Shown here: positions 23,241 to 33,458 of the stretch, piece by piece
Position numbering within the stretch: position 1 is the stretch's first letter
Layout of the letters: every line of letters begins with the position of its first letter
Assembly: GCF_910592395.1 (NCBI RefSeq)
Contig: NC_088324.1
Coordinates: 5,112,953-5,176,952, forward strand
Source: Lineus longissimus
Taxonomy: Eukaryota; Nemertea; Pilidiophora; Heteronemertea; Lineidae
Length of the DNA stretch: 64,000 nt
Reading direction: 5' to 3'
Program-made: the position numbers and the translations under genes
Notes under the pieces: model-generated
The model's input: the letters and a program-made list of their open reading frames with translations, nothing else
The model's database searches: none
Told to the model about the DNA's origin: nothing

Positions 23241-24560
23241 AAATGCTGCTGACAGAAAAATTTAGCCCGGTTTGACTCTAATTCAGCCCACCAGGGGGCA
23301 AAAAGCGTAAATTACAAAAATATTTTTTGTCGCTTTATGCCAGGAGTTCGAAGCTTGAAAAAAAGTTGAAGAGGTCTGCATAACAATCAGGTTTTGATAT
23401 AAAATAGATTAATTTTGATTTATGTGACCAGTTGGCAGTAATTGGGCAAAAGTGTAAGTTGGCACATTGCCAGCTGTTTTGAATTTCGCGGTTCGAGGCA
23501 TTCCCTCAGAAATTCCAGTGACGTAAACGTCGGGAAATGTCAGAAATTGGACACGTTCGGAAATGCGATGTAGTTTCTATAATTTAACGTTGAACTGTTC
23601 GAATTTGGAAACCTGTCTAAATTCTGAACTTTTCCCGGATTGTGCAGAGGAAGCGGATTGATAAGTGGTAGGTGAGCCCAGGTAGAAGATATAGGTCTTT
23701 CAGTACGTTCGAGTAAGATGCGTGTTATTGTGTTAGTAATAAACGATAAATGATCTAAAGCTATTTGGTGTGTTTCTATTGTCATTTTCTGCACGAAATA
23801 ACAGCTTGGGAGCGCACATTGAAGGAAAGTAGTGCCGCATTGGCACGACGCCAGCTCACGCCGTTATCTGGCAGCATGGTCAGCTGTGTGAAGGTAAGAG
23901 GGTTTTATATCGCTATATTTCCCTTGATGTTCTTACTGTCATTGGCCATGAGAACTGTTATTTGAAATGTAATATTGTAGTATGAATCTCATAGATTCGT
24001 TACGTAGCAATATGCTGTAATTTTTGGCTTGCGATCCCGTAAGATTTTCTCGGCTAAAGTGGAAATTTCATCGTTAGAATGAGGTCGTTGCAATCCGAGA
24101 AGATGGCGGGCCGGGTGCACTTCGGCCAAAACGACATTATGCTTTCATGGTTAGGGACACAGTGTAAACAAAGATTTCTCGAAATTGTTGCACTGATTGT
24201 AACTGTAGTGTACATGACTAAGTGGCAGTGTTATTGTCATTGCAATGTACTCCTGTTTTTGAGAATTTTGACAGAGAAGTGGTCGTGAAATAACGCATCG
24301 GATGGCCAATGCATGAATGATTTCTCAGTGTGGCTGGCTGCTGGCGGTGTGCATGCCGTGTATGTAGCTATACGTACATACGGTTCTGATGTGGTAGTAG
24401 CTGTGTAATGGGTGACTAGTGGCGTAGTATTGGTGGAATTCATTGTGAATAGGCCTAGGCCTACACCTGGATATTGAGGACACCCTGCTGCTGAAGGTGC
24501 ATATTATCGCCATTTACGTTGTAACGTTATTTTGCATCTCCTGTCCATTAAAATATTTGG
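23241..24560. other. Helentron interior, non-coding
   Basis: No gene. At 23285-23305 it contains CCACCAGGGGGCAAAAAG, the complement of the CTTTTTGCCCCCTGGTGG-like core of the 302-bp repeats at 28990-31495, so one degraded copy of that unit lies here in reverse orientation. Confidence 0.5.
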
Positions 24561-26500
24561 CGATAATTGCACGAACTCTCTGTCATCATTGTCAAGTCCA
24601 TTGAGATAACCTGCTCCATGGTACCTTATAATCAAGTACACCTGCATATCTAGGACATCCTGCTTTATGGTAGGCTACCTCATTGTCATTTAGTATTGTG
24701 TGAAGTCCACCTACCTATGTTTAGACGACATACAAGAACACGCTGATGTCTGTGTCATCATTGTGAAGTCTATAGATATAAAGTGCTATATGGTACCTTG
24801 TTACCAAGTACACCTGCATATTTAAGGGTTGGCTATAGGCACTAGCATTTTGGCTAGAACTTGAAATCTTAGAGCAATTAAAACTCCTTCAAAATGAAGT
24901 GAATGCTAATTTAAAAAATGGGATGCAGTTCTTTGTTTTCCAGGGAACTGCATCCCACCCCTAAAGTGGTATTCACTTCATTTTGAAGGAGTTCTAATTG
25001 CTCTAAGATTTCGCGCTCTAGCCAAAATGGTGGTGCCTATGGTCAACCCTTAAGACATCCAACTTTATAGACTTGTAACCAAGTACACCAGCATATTTCG
25101 GCCACTCTGTTGTATGGTACCTTGTGATCAAGTGTTGTTGCGTATTAGGTCACCCTCTTTTGTAACCTTGTGGTCAAGTACCCTTGTGTATTTAGGGCAC
25201 GTATTACACCTGGGTATTGAGGTCGCACTGCTTTATGTTACTTTGTGATCAAGTACACCTGCCAAATTAGGATACCTCATTGTAAAGTCCACGTAATTGT
25301 TTAGATTAGTACAGGCTGCTTTCTCTGTCATTGATGTCAAATCCATTGAGATAACCTGCTTAGGTACCTTGTGATCATGTACACCTACTTACTCAGGACA
25401 CCCAGCGATAGTATGGTACCTTCTTTAATGGTACATGTACCTCATTGTAAAGTCCACCTTAAATTTAGAACACGCTCTCTGTCATTATTGTCAAGTGCTC
25501 TGAAATAACCTGATAGGCTAGGTACCTTCTGATCAAGCACACCTGCATATTTAGGACATCTTGCTTTATGTTACCTTTTAGTCAAGTACACATGCATAAT
25601 TTAGGACACCCTGGCTTATGGTACTGTGTAATCAAGTACACATTCATATTTAGGATACCCTGCTGAAAATGTTTTTTTTTGTGATCAAGTAGACCAGCAT
25701 ATTTAAGGTGCCCTGCTATATGGTACCTTGTAATCAAGTACACCTGTGTCCATGGTACCTCATTATTAAAGCCGCCTACATATTTAGGACAGTGGTGCTT
25801 TGTCACACCTCATTCAAAACCACCTAAATAAAAGACACAATGCTTTGTCAGACAGTAATTTCAAGACCACCAAAATATTTTGGACACCCTGCTCTGTCAG
25901 ACCTCATAGTCAAAACCACCTAGATATTTAGGACACCATGCTCTGTCAAACCTCACTGTCAAGTCCACCTAAATATTTAGGACACCCTGCTCTGACACTA
26001 GTGACAGACCTCATTGTCAAGAGCAACTAGATTTTCAGGGTAACTTGTGGTATCTTGTTATCAGGTACGCCTGCATAAGACACCCTGTTCCATGGTCATG
26101 GTCATGGTGGTGGTGTGGTTTAAAAAGTTTTACCTTAGAGGACACCCTCCTATATTTATTATTTACCTTGATACATAGGACACCCTCCTATATCATGTAT
26201 ATTGGTTACATGCATTACAGAAATAAGACAGTGCGACTGAATATTTGGGTGCCTTGCTGTCTTACCTTATAATCAAATCTATGTGGGTGTTTCGGATGCA
26301 ATCCTCTGTGATGTTGTCTTTAAGTCTACTTTGAATATTTAGGACATGGAGCTGCTCTATACTCGAGCATCTGGGCTACCTACAGTACATGTTTAAAAAA
26401 GTTGGCCTAGTCTATGTGATGAGACCTCATACTTTGACATTTTATAAGTAGTTATCAAGGTCACATTAAACTTACTAGATATTTAAGACACATTGCTCTA
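24560..26500 (+). repeat. ~2-kb diverged tandem array inside the Helentron
   Basis: Dozens of irregular units alternate two phrases: ACCTTGTGATCAAGTACACC and CATTGTCAAGTCCACCTA, each followed by ATATTTAGGACACCCTGCT. Spacing is roughly 55-70 bp. This is a central minisatellite of the sort seen in Helentron-related elements. A TTAA-flanked hairpin element has inserted into it at 24826. Confidence 0.8.
24826..25049. mobile_element. 224-bp hairpin MITE with TTAA target duplication
   Basis: TTAA lies at 24822-24825 and 25050-25053. Terminal inverted repeats of about 80 bp begin GGGTTGGCTATAGGCAC on the left and end GTGCCTATGGTCAACCC on the right, with long internal agreement (AATCTTAGAGCAATT, CTCCTTCAAAATGAAGTG). 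TTAA targeting is typical of piggyBac and Kolobok superfamilies. Non-coding. Confidence 0.88.
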
Positions 26501-27018
26501 TGGTGTTTGTGGTTTTGGCAATTGCTTTCAGACCTCCAGCTGTTCGATCCGGCGGGCACAATGGCCCAAACTTTGGTTTATTCTGTCTTTTACTTGCAGG
26601 ATTGATTGCCAAGCAGAATTGAAATCTTGTCTTCGAGAGCTGTAAGGCAAATTGCACTTACAACTTCCAGCCGTGACGGAGGAAAGCGTGAGGCGTATTA
26701 CACTCACTGCTTCCAAGTGTGAGCTACACTACACTCACATTGGGCCAGCTTACAAGAACAGCAAAGCACGAGGCGTATTACACTCGTTGCTTCCAAAATC
26801 TCAATATATTATCAAAACCACAAAATCCACAAAAACCACCAAAACAAAGCCACAAAATCTTCAAAAACTGCTATACTAATGAACACTGCAAATTGAAACG
26901 AGCATTAACAGAAATTACAAATTGTGAAATAACCAAATTGAAATCAAAAGACAACGTTTTAAAAAGAATTACATAAATTACATAATTAAAATTTAAAGAC
27001 AATTTAAAATCTGTTAAG
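26501..27018. other. upstream region of the Helentron peptidase ORF
   Basis: No domain. The phrase CACGAGGCGTATTACACTC at 26767 repeats GTGAGGCGTATTACACTCAC at 26688. AT-rich sequence leads to the ATG at 27019. Confidence 0.4.
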
Positions 27019-28421
27019 ATGGGTATTGATCTTGCACAATATCGATCAGCTATCGGCCAGTTCGCTTCAAAAGCATTGAGAACCAGTCCCTCATTTCACA
27101 GAAATCATTGTGGTTGTTATTATGCTTACAATTTGTGGCAACTTGATCGTTCTGAAATATCATGGATAACAAAGGGAGATGAAGATGACTTTAGATCTAT
27201 GTGGTATTTCAACTCACTCTGGCTGGTTATGATCCATATGCAGAATACAAAGAAGATCTTTCAAAAAAATCAGCAGCTAAATAACATCAATAATATCAAG
27301 GAATTAAATCAAGAAACTGAATCAGAGTCGAAATGGTTTGCAAGAATAGTCACTAATTATAAAACCAAGAAAAACCACAACATTTGTTATGAAATGGATA
27401 CCGGTACTGACGATAGTCGAACAAGTCTGTCACCTCATCCATCCATGAAAAGTAATTGCGTAACGTCGTTGTGGCATAACAAACATAAAGTCTTTAAATT
27501 GTCATTAGTATTATTGTGTGTTCTTGCTTTGGGATATGAAGTGTACACATCCAATGTTCTGAAATTGAGTAATGATGTTGAAACAAATCCTGGCCCAGTT
27601 GATCACTCTGAGGGTTATCTTTTAAGAAAAGTTGTCCAAGGTTCATATCACCAAGGCCATGAACGATACTCTGACATTTCCTTGGGCAGACAGTGTGTTA
27701 CAAATGCTGCATCTTCTCTTTTATATTCTCTCATTATTTCACCAGCACATTGGCAATCACAAGATCTTGATGATATTTTAAATGAAGGAGATTCTTGGTA
27801 CAGGGAAATCAAGTTGACCAAACCATCCTTAAATTACTTGGCTGTTGATGAACTACCTGCTTACCATTCATGTTTTAATGAACATTTCAGAATACAACCT
27901 GTTGGTGTGTCATACAATTATTCATTTAATTCTGGTGCAAATTCCGAAGCTTTCTCAGCAGAACAATTCATTGCCAACATGTCATCAGAATATGGTGCTA
28001 TTGTGGTAGTGGCATCTCAAGCCCTTGCTGTTGTTTGTGTTGATGAGAGATATTATTTATTTGATTCACATAGTAGAGATAAATTTGGTAAGCCATCACC
28101 GGATGGATTTTCAGTTTTACTTTCATTTACAGATTTAGAACAATTAGGTGCCTATTTAAAACAGCACATTGCTAATTTTAATGATTTAAGCATATTCGAA
28201 GCAACATTTTTCAAAATACAGATTGTCTCAAAAAGAACATTCAAACGCAACATTGAAAAGTTACCAACATCAGAATCGGCAACAAATAAATTAATGGACA
28301 ATTACTTTAATGATCAGTCTAAACAAGAAAAACGAAAACATGATAAAAAATTGTACATGCAGTGCAGAAGAAGCATGGAAACATTTCGCAAAAATGAGCA
28401 AGAACAACAAAAGCAGTTTAA
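27019..28421 (+). CDS. Helentron polyprotein N-terminal part: 2A motif and OTU/C76-like cysteine peptidase
   Basis: Starts at ATG 27019. Residues about 158-178 are hydrophobic (LSLVLLCVLALGY) and are followed by DVETNPGP at residues 186-193, a 2A ribosome-skipping motif. The peptidase follows: GRQCVTNAASSLLY holds the likely nucleophile Cys and YYLFDSHSRDKFG the likely His, with a GFSVLLSF strand after it. This pattern occurs in the peptidase domain attached to Helitron/PIF1 helicases of animals and resembles OTU and the herpesvirus tegument C76 fold. The true coding sequence stops at about 28421, where another element is inserted; the last dozen residues of the open frame (RPKGLALS) are insert sequence. 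Across the insert the frame continues into the Rep region at 33459. Confidence 0.85.
27574..27597 (+). other. 2A ribosome-skipping motif (DVETNPGP)
   Basis: The coding bases for D-V-E-T-N-P-G-P fit the consensus D-x-E-x-N-P-G-P exactly. Skipping between G192 and P193 would release a 192-residue N-terminal product from the peptidase and everything downstream. Cellular 2A motifs are known in sea urchin and other invertebrate retroelements and immune genes. Confidence 0.85.
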
Positions 28422-28555
28422 AAACAAGAGGCCCAAGGGCCTGGCGCTCAGCTGAAATGGATAGGTGAAGGCAAGGGTCAAGTGTGTGTCGGTACCGTTA
28501 TTATGAGGCAACGAAGAAGATAAAGAGTTGGTTAACAAAATGAACTTTATTGGTG

Positions 28556-28640
28556 CGGCAGATATTTGATGCCTTTCGGCAGATATTGAAGCGCCTTGCG
28601 GCAGATATTTGTTGCCTTGCGGCAGATATTTGATAACGCT
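28556..28640 (+). repeat. four ~20-bp tandem repeats (GGCAGATATTTGATGCCTT)
   Basis: GGCAGATATT recurs at about 28557, 28579, 28599 and 28621 with CCTT(G/T)C linkers. Lies in the left part of the insert; non-coding. Confidence 0.8.
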
Positions 28641-28989
28641 CTCCAGGAATGGAAAGCAGTAAAACGAGTAAGCACACCTTACTCTGAATGTGGGAACAGC
28701 AAGTGCTTTCCTGGACTTGAAATGTGCCAACGACTCCTCTTGCAATAACCAACAACAGTTAATCTGTAAAAAAAGAGAAGAGAAATTAACACTGACTGAA
28801 TAAATGAAACGGCCAGGGGCCATTGTGCTCACCGTATACATCTTTTATTAGGCAGGATCATGCTTAGTTTAGAGGTGAATATGGTGAACACAATCAGGCA
28901 TGAAGACTTTTTTTAGATGTGTATTGATGTCAAGTAATAAGACAGGGCAGTATATATAAGTTTATGATCCAACCAATAATTGTCTATGA
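28641..28989. other. unique spacer in the Helentron insert
   Basis: No gene, no repeat recognised. Confidence 0.4.
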
Positions 28990-31495
28990 CATCAACAAGA
29001 TCAATATCGTGTGATTGCTAAGAGTCCCTGCAATAAAAAATTCATCGAAAAAAAGTCATTAATAAGCGAGATATTGCACGTCCTACTTTTTCAGTTTTGA
29101 CCCCCTGGTGGCCAAATCAAGAATCAGATCAGGCCAAAATTCGGTGTCAGAGATTATCTGATGTAGGGGGTTACATGTACCAACTTTCAAGTTCATAGCT
29201 TTAGCAGTTAAGAAACGTGCCATAGTTACACTCGAACGGTCAATTTACGCCATTTGACCTCTGTGACCTAGAAAAGGAGGTCAAATCCAAAAATCATAGG
29301 AAATGTGATGTATCCTTGCTAGGAGTCCCTGCCATAAAATTTTATCGAAAACAATTCACTCAAATAGGCAAGATATTGCACTTCTTCCTTTTTCCGTTAT
29401 GGCCCCCTGGTGGCCGAATAAAGAATCAGATCAGGCCAAAATTCGACATCAGACGTTATCTGATGTAGGGGGTTATATGCACCAAGTTTCAAATTCATAG
29501 CTTTACTGGTTAAGAAACGTGCCATAGTTTACACTCTAACAGCCAATTTACGCCATATGACTTCTGTGACCTTGAAAAGTAGGTCAAATTGAAAACCCGT
29601 ATAATATGTGATGTATTCTTCAAAACAGTACCTACCATAAGAATTTTATCGAAAACAAGTCACTTATAAGCGAGATATCACACTTTTTAGATTTCCACTT
29701 TTGGCCCCCTGGTGGCAAAGTTAGGAATCAGATCGAACCAAAATTCAGCGCCAGAGGCTATGTGATATAGGGGGTTATATGTACCAAGTTTCAAGTTCAT
29801 AGCTTTAGTGGTTAAGAAACGTGCCATAGTTTACACTCCAATGGCCAATTTACGCCATATGACCTCTGTGACCTTGAAAAGTAGGTCAAATTGAAAACCC
29901 GTATAATATAAAATGTATATTTGCTATGAGTACCTACAACAAAAGTTTTATCGAAAACAAGTCACTTATAAGCGAGATATCACACTTTTTAGATTTCCAC
30001 TTTTGGCCCCCTGGTGGCAAAGTTAGGAATCAGATCGAACCAAAATTCAGCACCAGAGGCTATGTGATATAGGGGGTTATATGTACCAAGTTTCAAGTTC
30101 ATAGCTTTAGTGGTTAAGAAAGGCTTGTGGTATTCGACTCGATGACTCGACGACGCGATGGCTCGATGACGCGATCGTTGCTATGGATTTTGCTAAAATA
30201 CGGAATCCCATGATCCTGGTCTCCGGGCTACCGCTGCAACAGCAGAGGTTTTAGCTCGGCCTTCCCATACCAAGCTACGGTATGTGGAAGGATGTCCCCC
30301 CCCCCCCCCAGCCATGGCCACTGAAGATTGGTCCCCGCGATTGATTTTGATATTTAAAGGACTCGTGGAAGTTTCATAGCATGCAAAATGACCGGAGATT
30401 TAATTGACAAACAAGCTTCTAGTGGCCAATGTCAGATGTCATGTGGTAGTCTGTCAAGAATCGGAATTTCGCATATGTGCAGTTTTTTAGACTCAGTCAC
30501 TCAGTCCCTCTTCTGTCCCTTGACATCTGCCCCCCCCCCCCCCCCCCCCAATACATCAGCCCCTATACATGCTTTCCGAAATTGGTGGCTTGCATTGGAA
30601 CTAACTTTTTCCCCCTTGTCCGTCATTAAAGGCATTCAAGTGTGTTGGTCAACCATGACTATCTCCTTTGTCCCTCCACCACAGGCCTAGTTTCCCCTTA
30701 TGACATCACTATTTCGGACACTCAGCGCCCCATTTCTGGAAAGGTGTATAGGACATTTAATATTGCCGTGCTGAACGGATATCCAGAGCCAACCTTGTCT
30801 CCAGGAACTCGCGTGTCATTTTAACATTGGAATTTCTGCTCGTAAAGATCCTGGGTAGGAGGTTGATCTGAACCAGCTATATTTAGGTGTATTAGCTGTA
30901 TTGACGGTAAGATACCAGTGGCTTGCATAGCAACATGGCGCATGGTTTTATCAAAAATGCGAACTTGTAGGAAACGAAAAATGGTCGGATTAGATACGGT
31001 GAAAACAGCTTGAAAGGGGTTGGTAATGATCGGTTCTTTTTTATTTTCCTCCACTTATGATTCTATGTATAAATTACAGTCCAAGCAGTGATATTCTTTA
31101 AAAAGATTCCAACCGGATCGCGTCATCGAGTCATCGCGTCGTCGAGTCATCGAGTCGAATACCACAAGCCGTTAAGAAACGTGCCATAGTTTACACTCTA
31201 ATGGCCAATTTACGCCATATGACCTCTGCGACCTTGAAAACAAGGTCAAATTAAAAACCCGTATAATATAAAATGTATATTTGCTATGAGTACCTACAAC
31301 AAAAGTTTTATCGAAAACAAGTCACTAATAAGCGAGATATCACACTTTTTAGATATCGACATTTGGCCCCCTGGTGGCCAAACAGAGAATCAGATCGGAC
31401 CGAAAATCAGTGTCAGAGGTCAGCTGACCTAGGGCATTCTGTGTACAAAGTTTCAAGTTCATAGCCCTAGCAGTTAAGAAACGTGCCACTGTTAG
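28990..31495 (+). repeat. five 302-bp tandem repeats, one split by a transposon
   Basis: The anchor GGCCCCCTGGTGG occurs at about 29099, 29401, 29703, 30005 and 31365. Subtracting the 1,058 bp of the element plus its duplication at 30122 leaves a constant period of 300-302 bp. Each unit also has AAGTTTCAAGTTCATAGC, TTAAGAAACGTGCCATAG and ATTTTATCGAAAACAAGTCA. Units 3, 4 and 5 are most alike. A core of tandem repeats followed by a trinucleotide microsatellite is the layout of pearl/CvA-type Helentron relatives. Confidence 0.9.
30122..31170. mobile_element. 1,049-bp non-autonomous Mutator-like element (9-bp duplication)
   Basis: Terminal inverted repeats of about 58 bp start GGCTTGTGGTATTCGACTCG and are built of GACTCGATGACGCGATG-like subrepeats. 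GTTAAGAAA flanks both sides (30113-30121 and 31171-31179), a 9-bp target duplication typical of the Mutator/MULE superfamily. It contains C12 (30297) and C19 (30532) runs and no coding sequence that I can support. It interrupts the fourth 302-bp unit. Confidence 0.88.
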
Positions 31496-31498
31496 GAT

Positions 31499-31523
31499 AC
31501 GACGACGACGACGACGACGACGG
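31499..31523 (+). repeat. (CGA)n microsatellite
   Basis: About eight CGA units immediately after the last 302-bp repeat, followed by GGACACAGCGCTATCG and the tail GGTGAGCCAAAAAG. Confidence 0.9.
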
Positions 31524-31566
31524 ACACAGCGCTATCGTATAGACTCCCCTTACGGTGAGCCAAAAA

Positions 31567-33279
31567 GGGTGACATAGACGGGGAAATGTACACCACCGGA
31601 TACAGTCTGTGCTTGATCAGGCATCGGTCAGATGATATCCTGAACAAGGCATCTATGGAAGCAAATCCAGAAAGAGACTTAACCTTCGAAGGGCACACTT
31701 ATCACTCAGTGAAAAGTCAGTCCTGGGGGTTGTTTTCCAATTCAAAATAAAAGTGTAACCTCTTTGAATTAGTCTCACAGACTGAACCATAACACTCAAC
31801 AGCCAACCGTGCCCACATGATGTGAGCCGTGAGCGAGTGGTGTACTACATTTTGAAAATTGTCTATCATGTAACAGAACAGGATCTAGTGGACTTAATGA
31901 TGAGGTACTATCAAATAAGGTGTCCATCAAATGAATCATGAGGGCCTGTTGAGTTATACTCTAAGCCTGCACAGCGCAGTGTACAGACAGTACAGGATTG
32001 CCAACCAAAAACATGAGCATTGCTGCGTAAGGAAACTGCAGTGGAATTCATACTACGATGTCATAGGCCTAATGTGACTTTCAAAATAATTGTAAACAAA
32101 CGTAAATGGCGAGATTTGTTGACCGTCCCAAAATGGCCGACGGCGAATTCTCCGGTCGCTAGCGCAGTCCATAAACAAGCATCAATTTTACCAACTTTGG
32201 GTGCAAGCTTGGTCATAAAAGTTACAGAACTGTTAGAAATACATCTAAACAACATATATATACAGTTAAAAGTGCATAAAAATCCCGTTTCAACCTCCGG
32301 GCGCTACCTTTTTTTCTCCGCCACACGCCGGGCCCTACCGGTCGTTATTTAGTGCGACCGCCACCAGAGTGTTTATCACGATCTTTCGCCGTTTTAATTG
32401 CGCGTTTTAGGTAGATTAATCAATTATTACATGCATGCATTATATATCACCGAAATGATAATTGCGTAGGCTATTTGAAACTAAGTTCAGATGTCATTTT
32501 CGATCTTTGAATTGAATTTAGGCGAGTGATTTTTGACACCCGGTCGACATATCAGGACTTGCAAAATTCACGCGAGATCGCTTGCATCATCGGCACGTTT
32601 GAAAACCGAATTTCACAAATTCCACAAATATTTATCACATACCATATGTATCACCACAAAGGTAACTCTCTAGACTATTTGAAACCAAGTTCAGATACTT
32701 ATTTTCACAAAAATTCGAAGCTATGCAAGCGATTTTTCAGTGGTAGAGATCGACGGAAACAAATTTTTCGCTCTAAAATGACATGAGACGAGCACCAACT
32801 TCCGCTGATTTGTGCACAAAATTTCCGGAATATTATAAAAAACTATTGATAAATCTGAATTATATAGACTCTTTTCAGTACCTAAACAAATTTCAGGTAC
32901 ATGGTCATGTTGATTAAAAGAGTATCAACCGATTGAACATGAGAAGTTCACTCACCTTCATTGAAGCAGCGACTACCGCCATTTTTAAATGGTGGCATCT
33001 CTTCTATCGATCGGCCAATCAGCGGCACTGCTTGCAAAAAAGTTAAGCCACCGCCAAATTTGAAATCGCCAAAATTCAGGCAATGTGCCTGCAGCGCCAA
33101 CTGGCGGTGAAAACTAAATTAATTCCATTAAAAGTAAAAAATGAAAAAATATTTAAAAATATTCAGCCACATTTGAAAACAATATTTGCTCTGTGGACCG
33201 AGGTAAAAAGGGAAAGAAATCTAAACGCGAAATGACCTCATTCTCTTAATACAGGTCGGATCGCGCCGATTTTTCGTTT
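31567..33279. other. right non-coding part of the Helentron insert
   Basis: No gene. A diverged local duplication of about 200 bp is visible (CTATTTGAAACTAAGTTCAGA near 32472 and CTATTTGAAACCAAGTTCAGA near 32676, each followed by GCGATTTTT or GTGATTTTT). Short ORFs at 32020 and 32526 have no family features. Confidence 0.45.
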
Positions 33280-33458
33280 TTTGAGTTCACCTTGGGCAAC
33301 TCCTAATTTAGCACGGTCAATGAAGTGGCTAGGCCTTCCCGGTCAGAAATGTCCAATTTTGTCCACAGATGGGTCCCTAGATGGATGGATTGCAGGACGG
33401 ACACCATTTGAACAGCTATACTACTAGCTCCGCTGACTTTGTCAGCTGAGCTAAAAAA

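Larger units (their letters stand above)
28422..33458 (+). mobile_element. Helentron-family insert inside the autonomous Helentron
   Basis: The left end AAACAAGAGGCCCAAGGGCC is identical over 37 bp to the reverse complement of 44576-44613. The right end has hairpin GCTGAC-TTT-GTCAGC then TGAGCTAAAAAA, matching 23074-23240 inverted. The insert splits the polyprotein between QQKQFK and ARFDETTRKK, and the frame closes if the A-rich junction counts as six As. It encodes nothing recognisable, so it is a non-autonomous partner. It may be composite: GGTGAGCCAAAAAG at 31556 after the microsatellite looks like an earlier 3' tip. Confidence 0.82.

Noticed and set aside
28990-31495. regular repeats, possible CRISPR array
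   Set aside because: Units are 302 bp in full tandem, with no short repeat/unique spacer structure and no cas genes; the DNA is eukaryotic.
23074-33458. single TIR transposon bounded by the two AGCTCAGCTGAC ends
   Set aside because: It would cut the Helentron polyprotein and ignore the second pair of ends at 28422 and 44613; two nested elements in opposite orientation explain all four ends and the reading frame.
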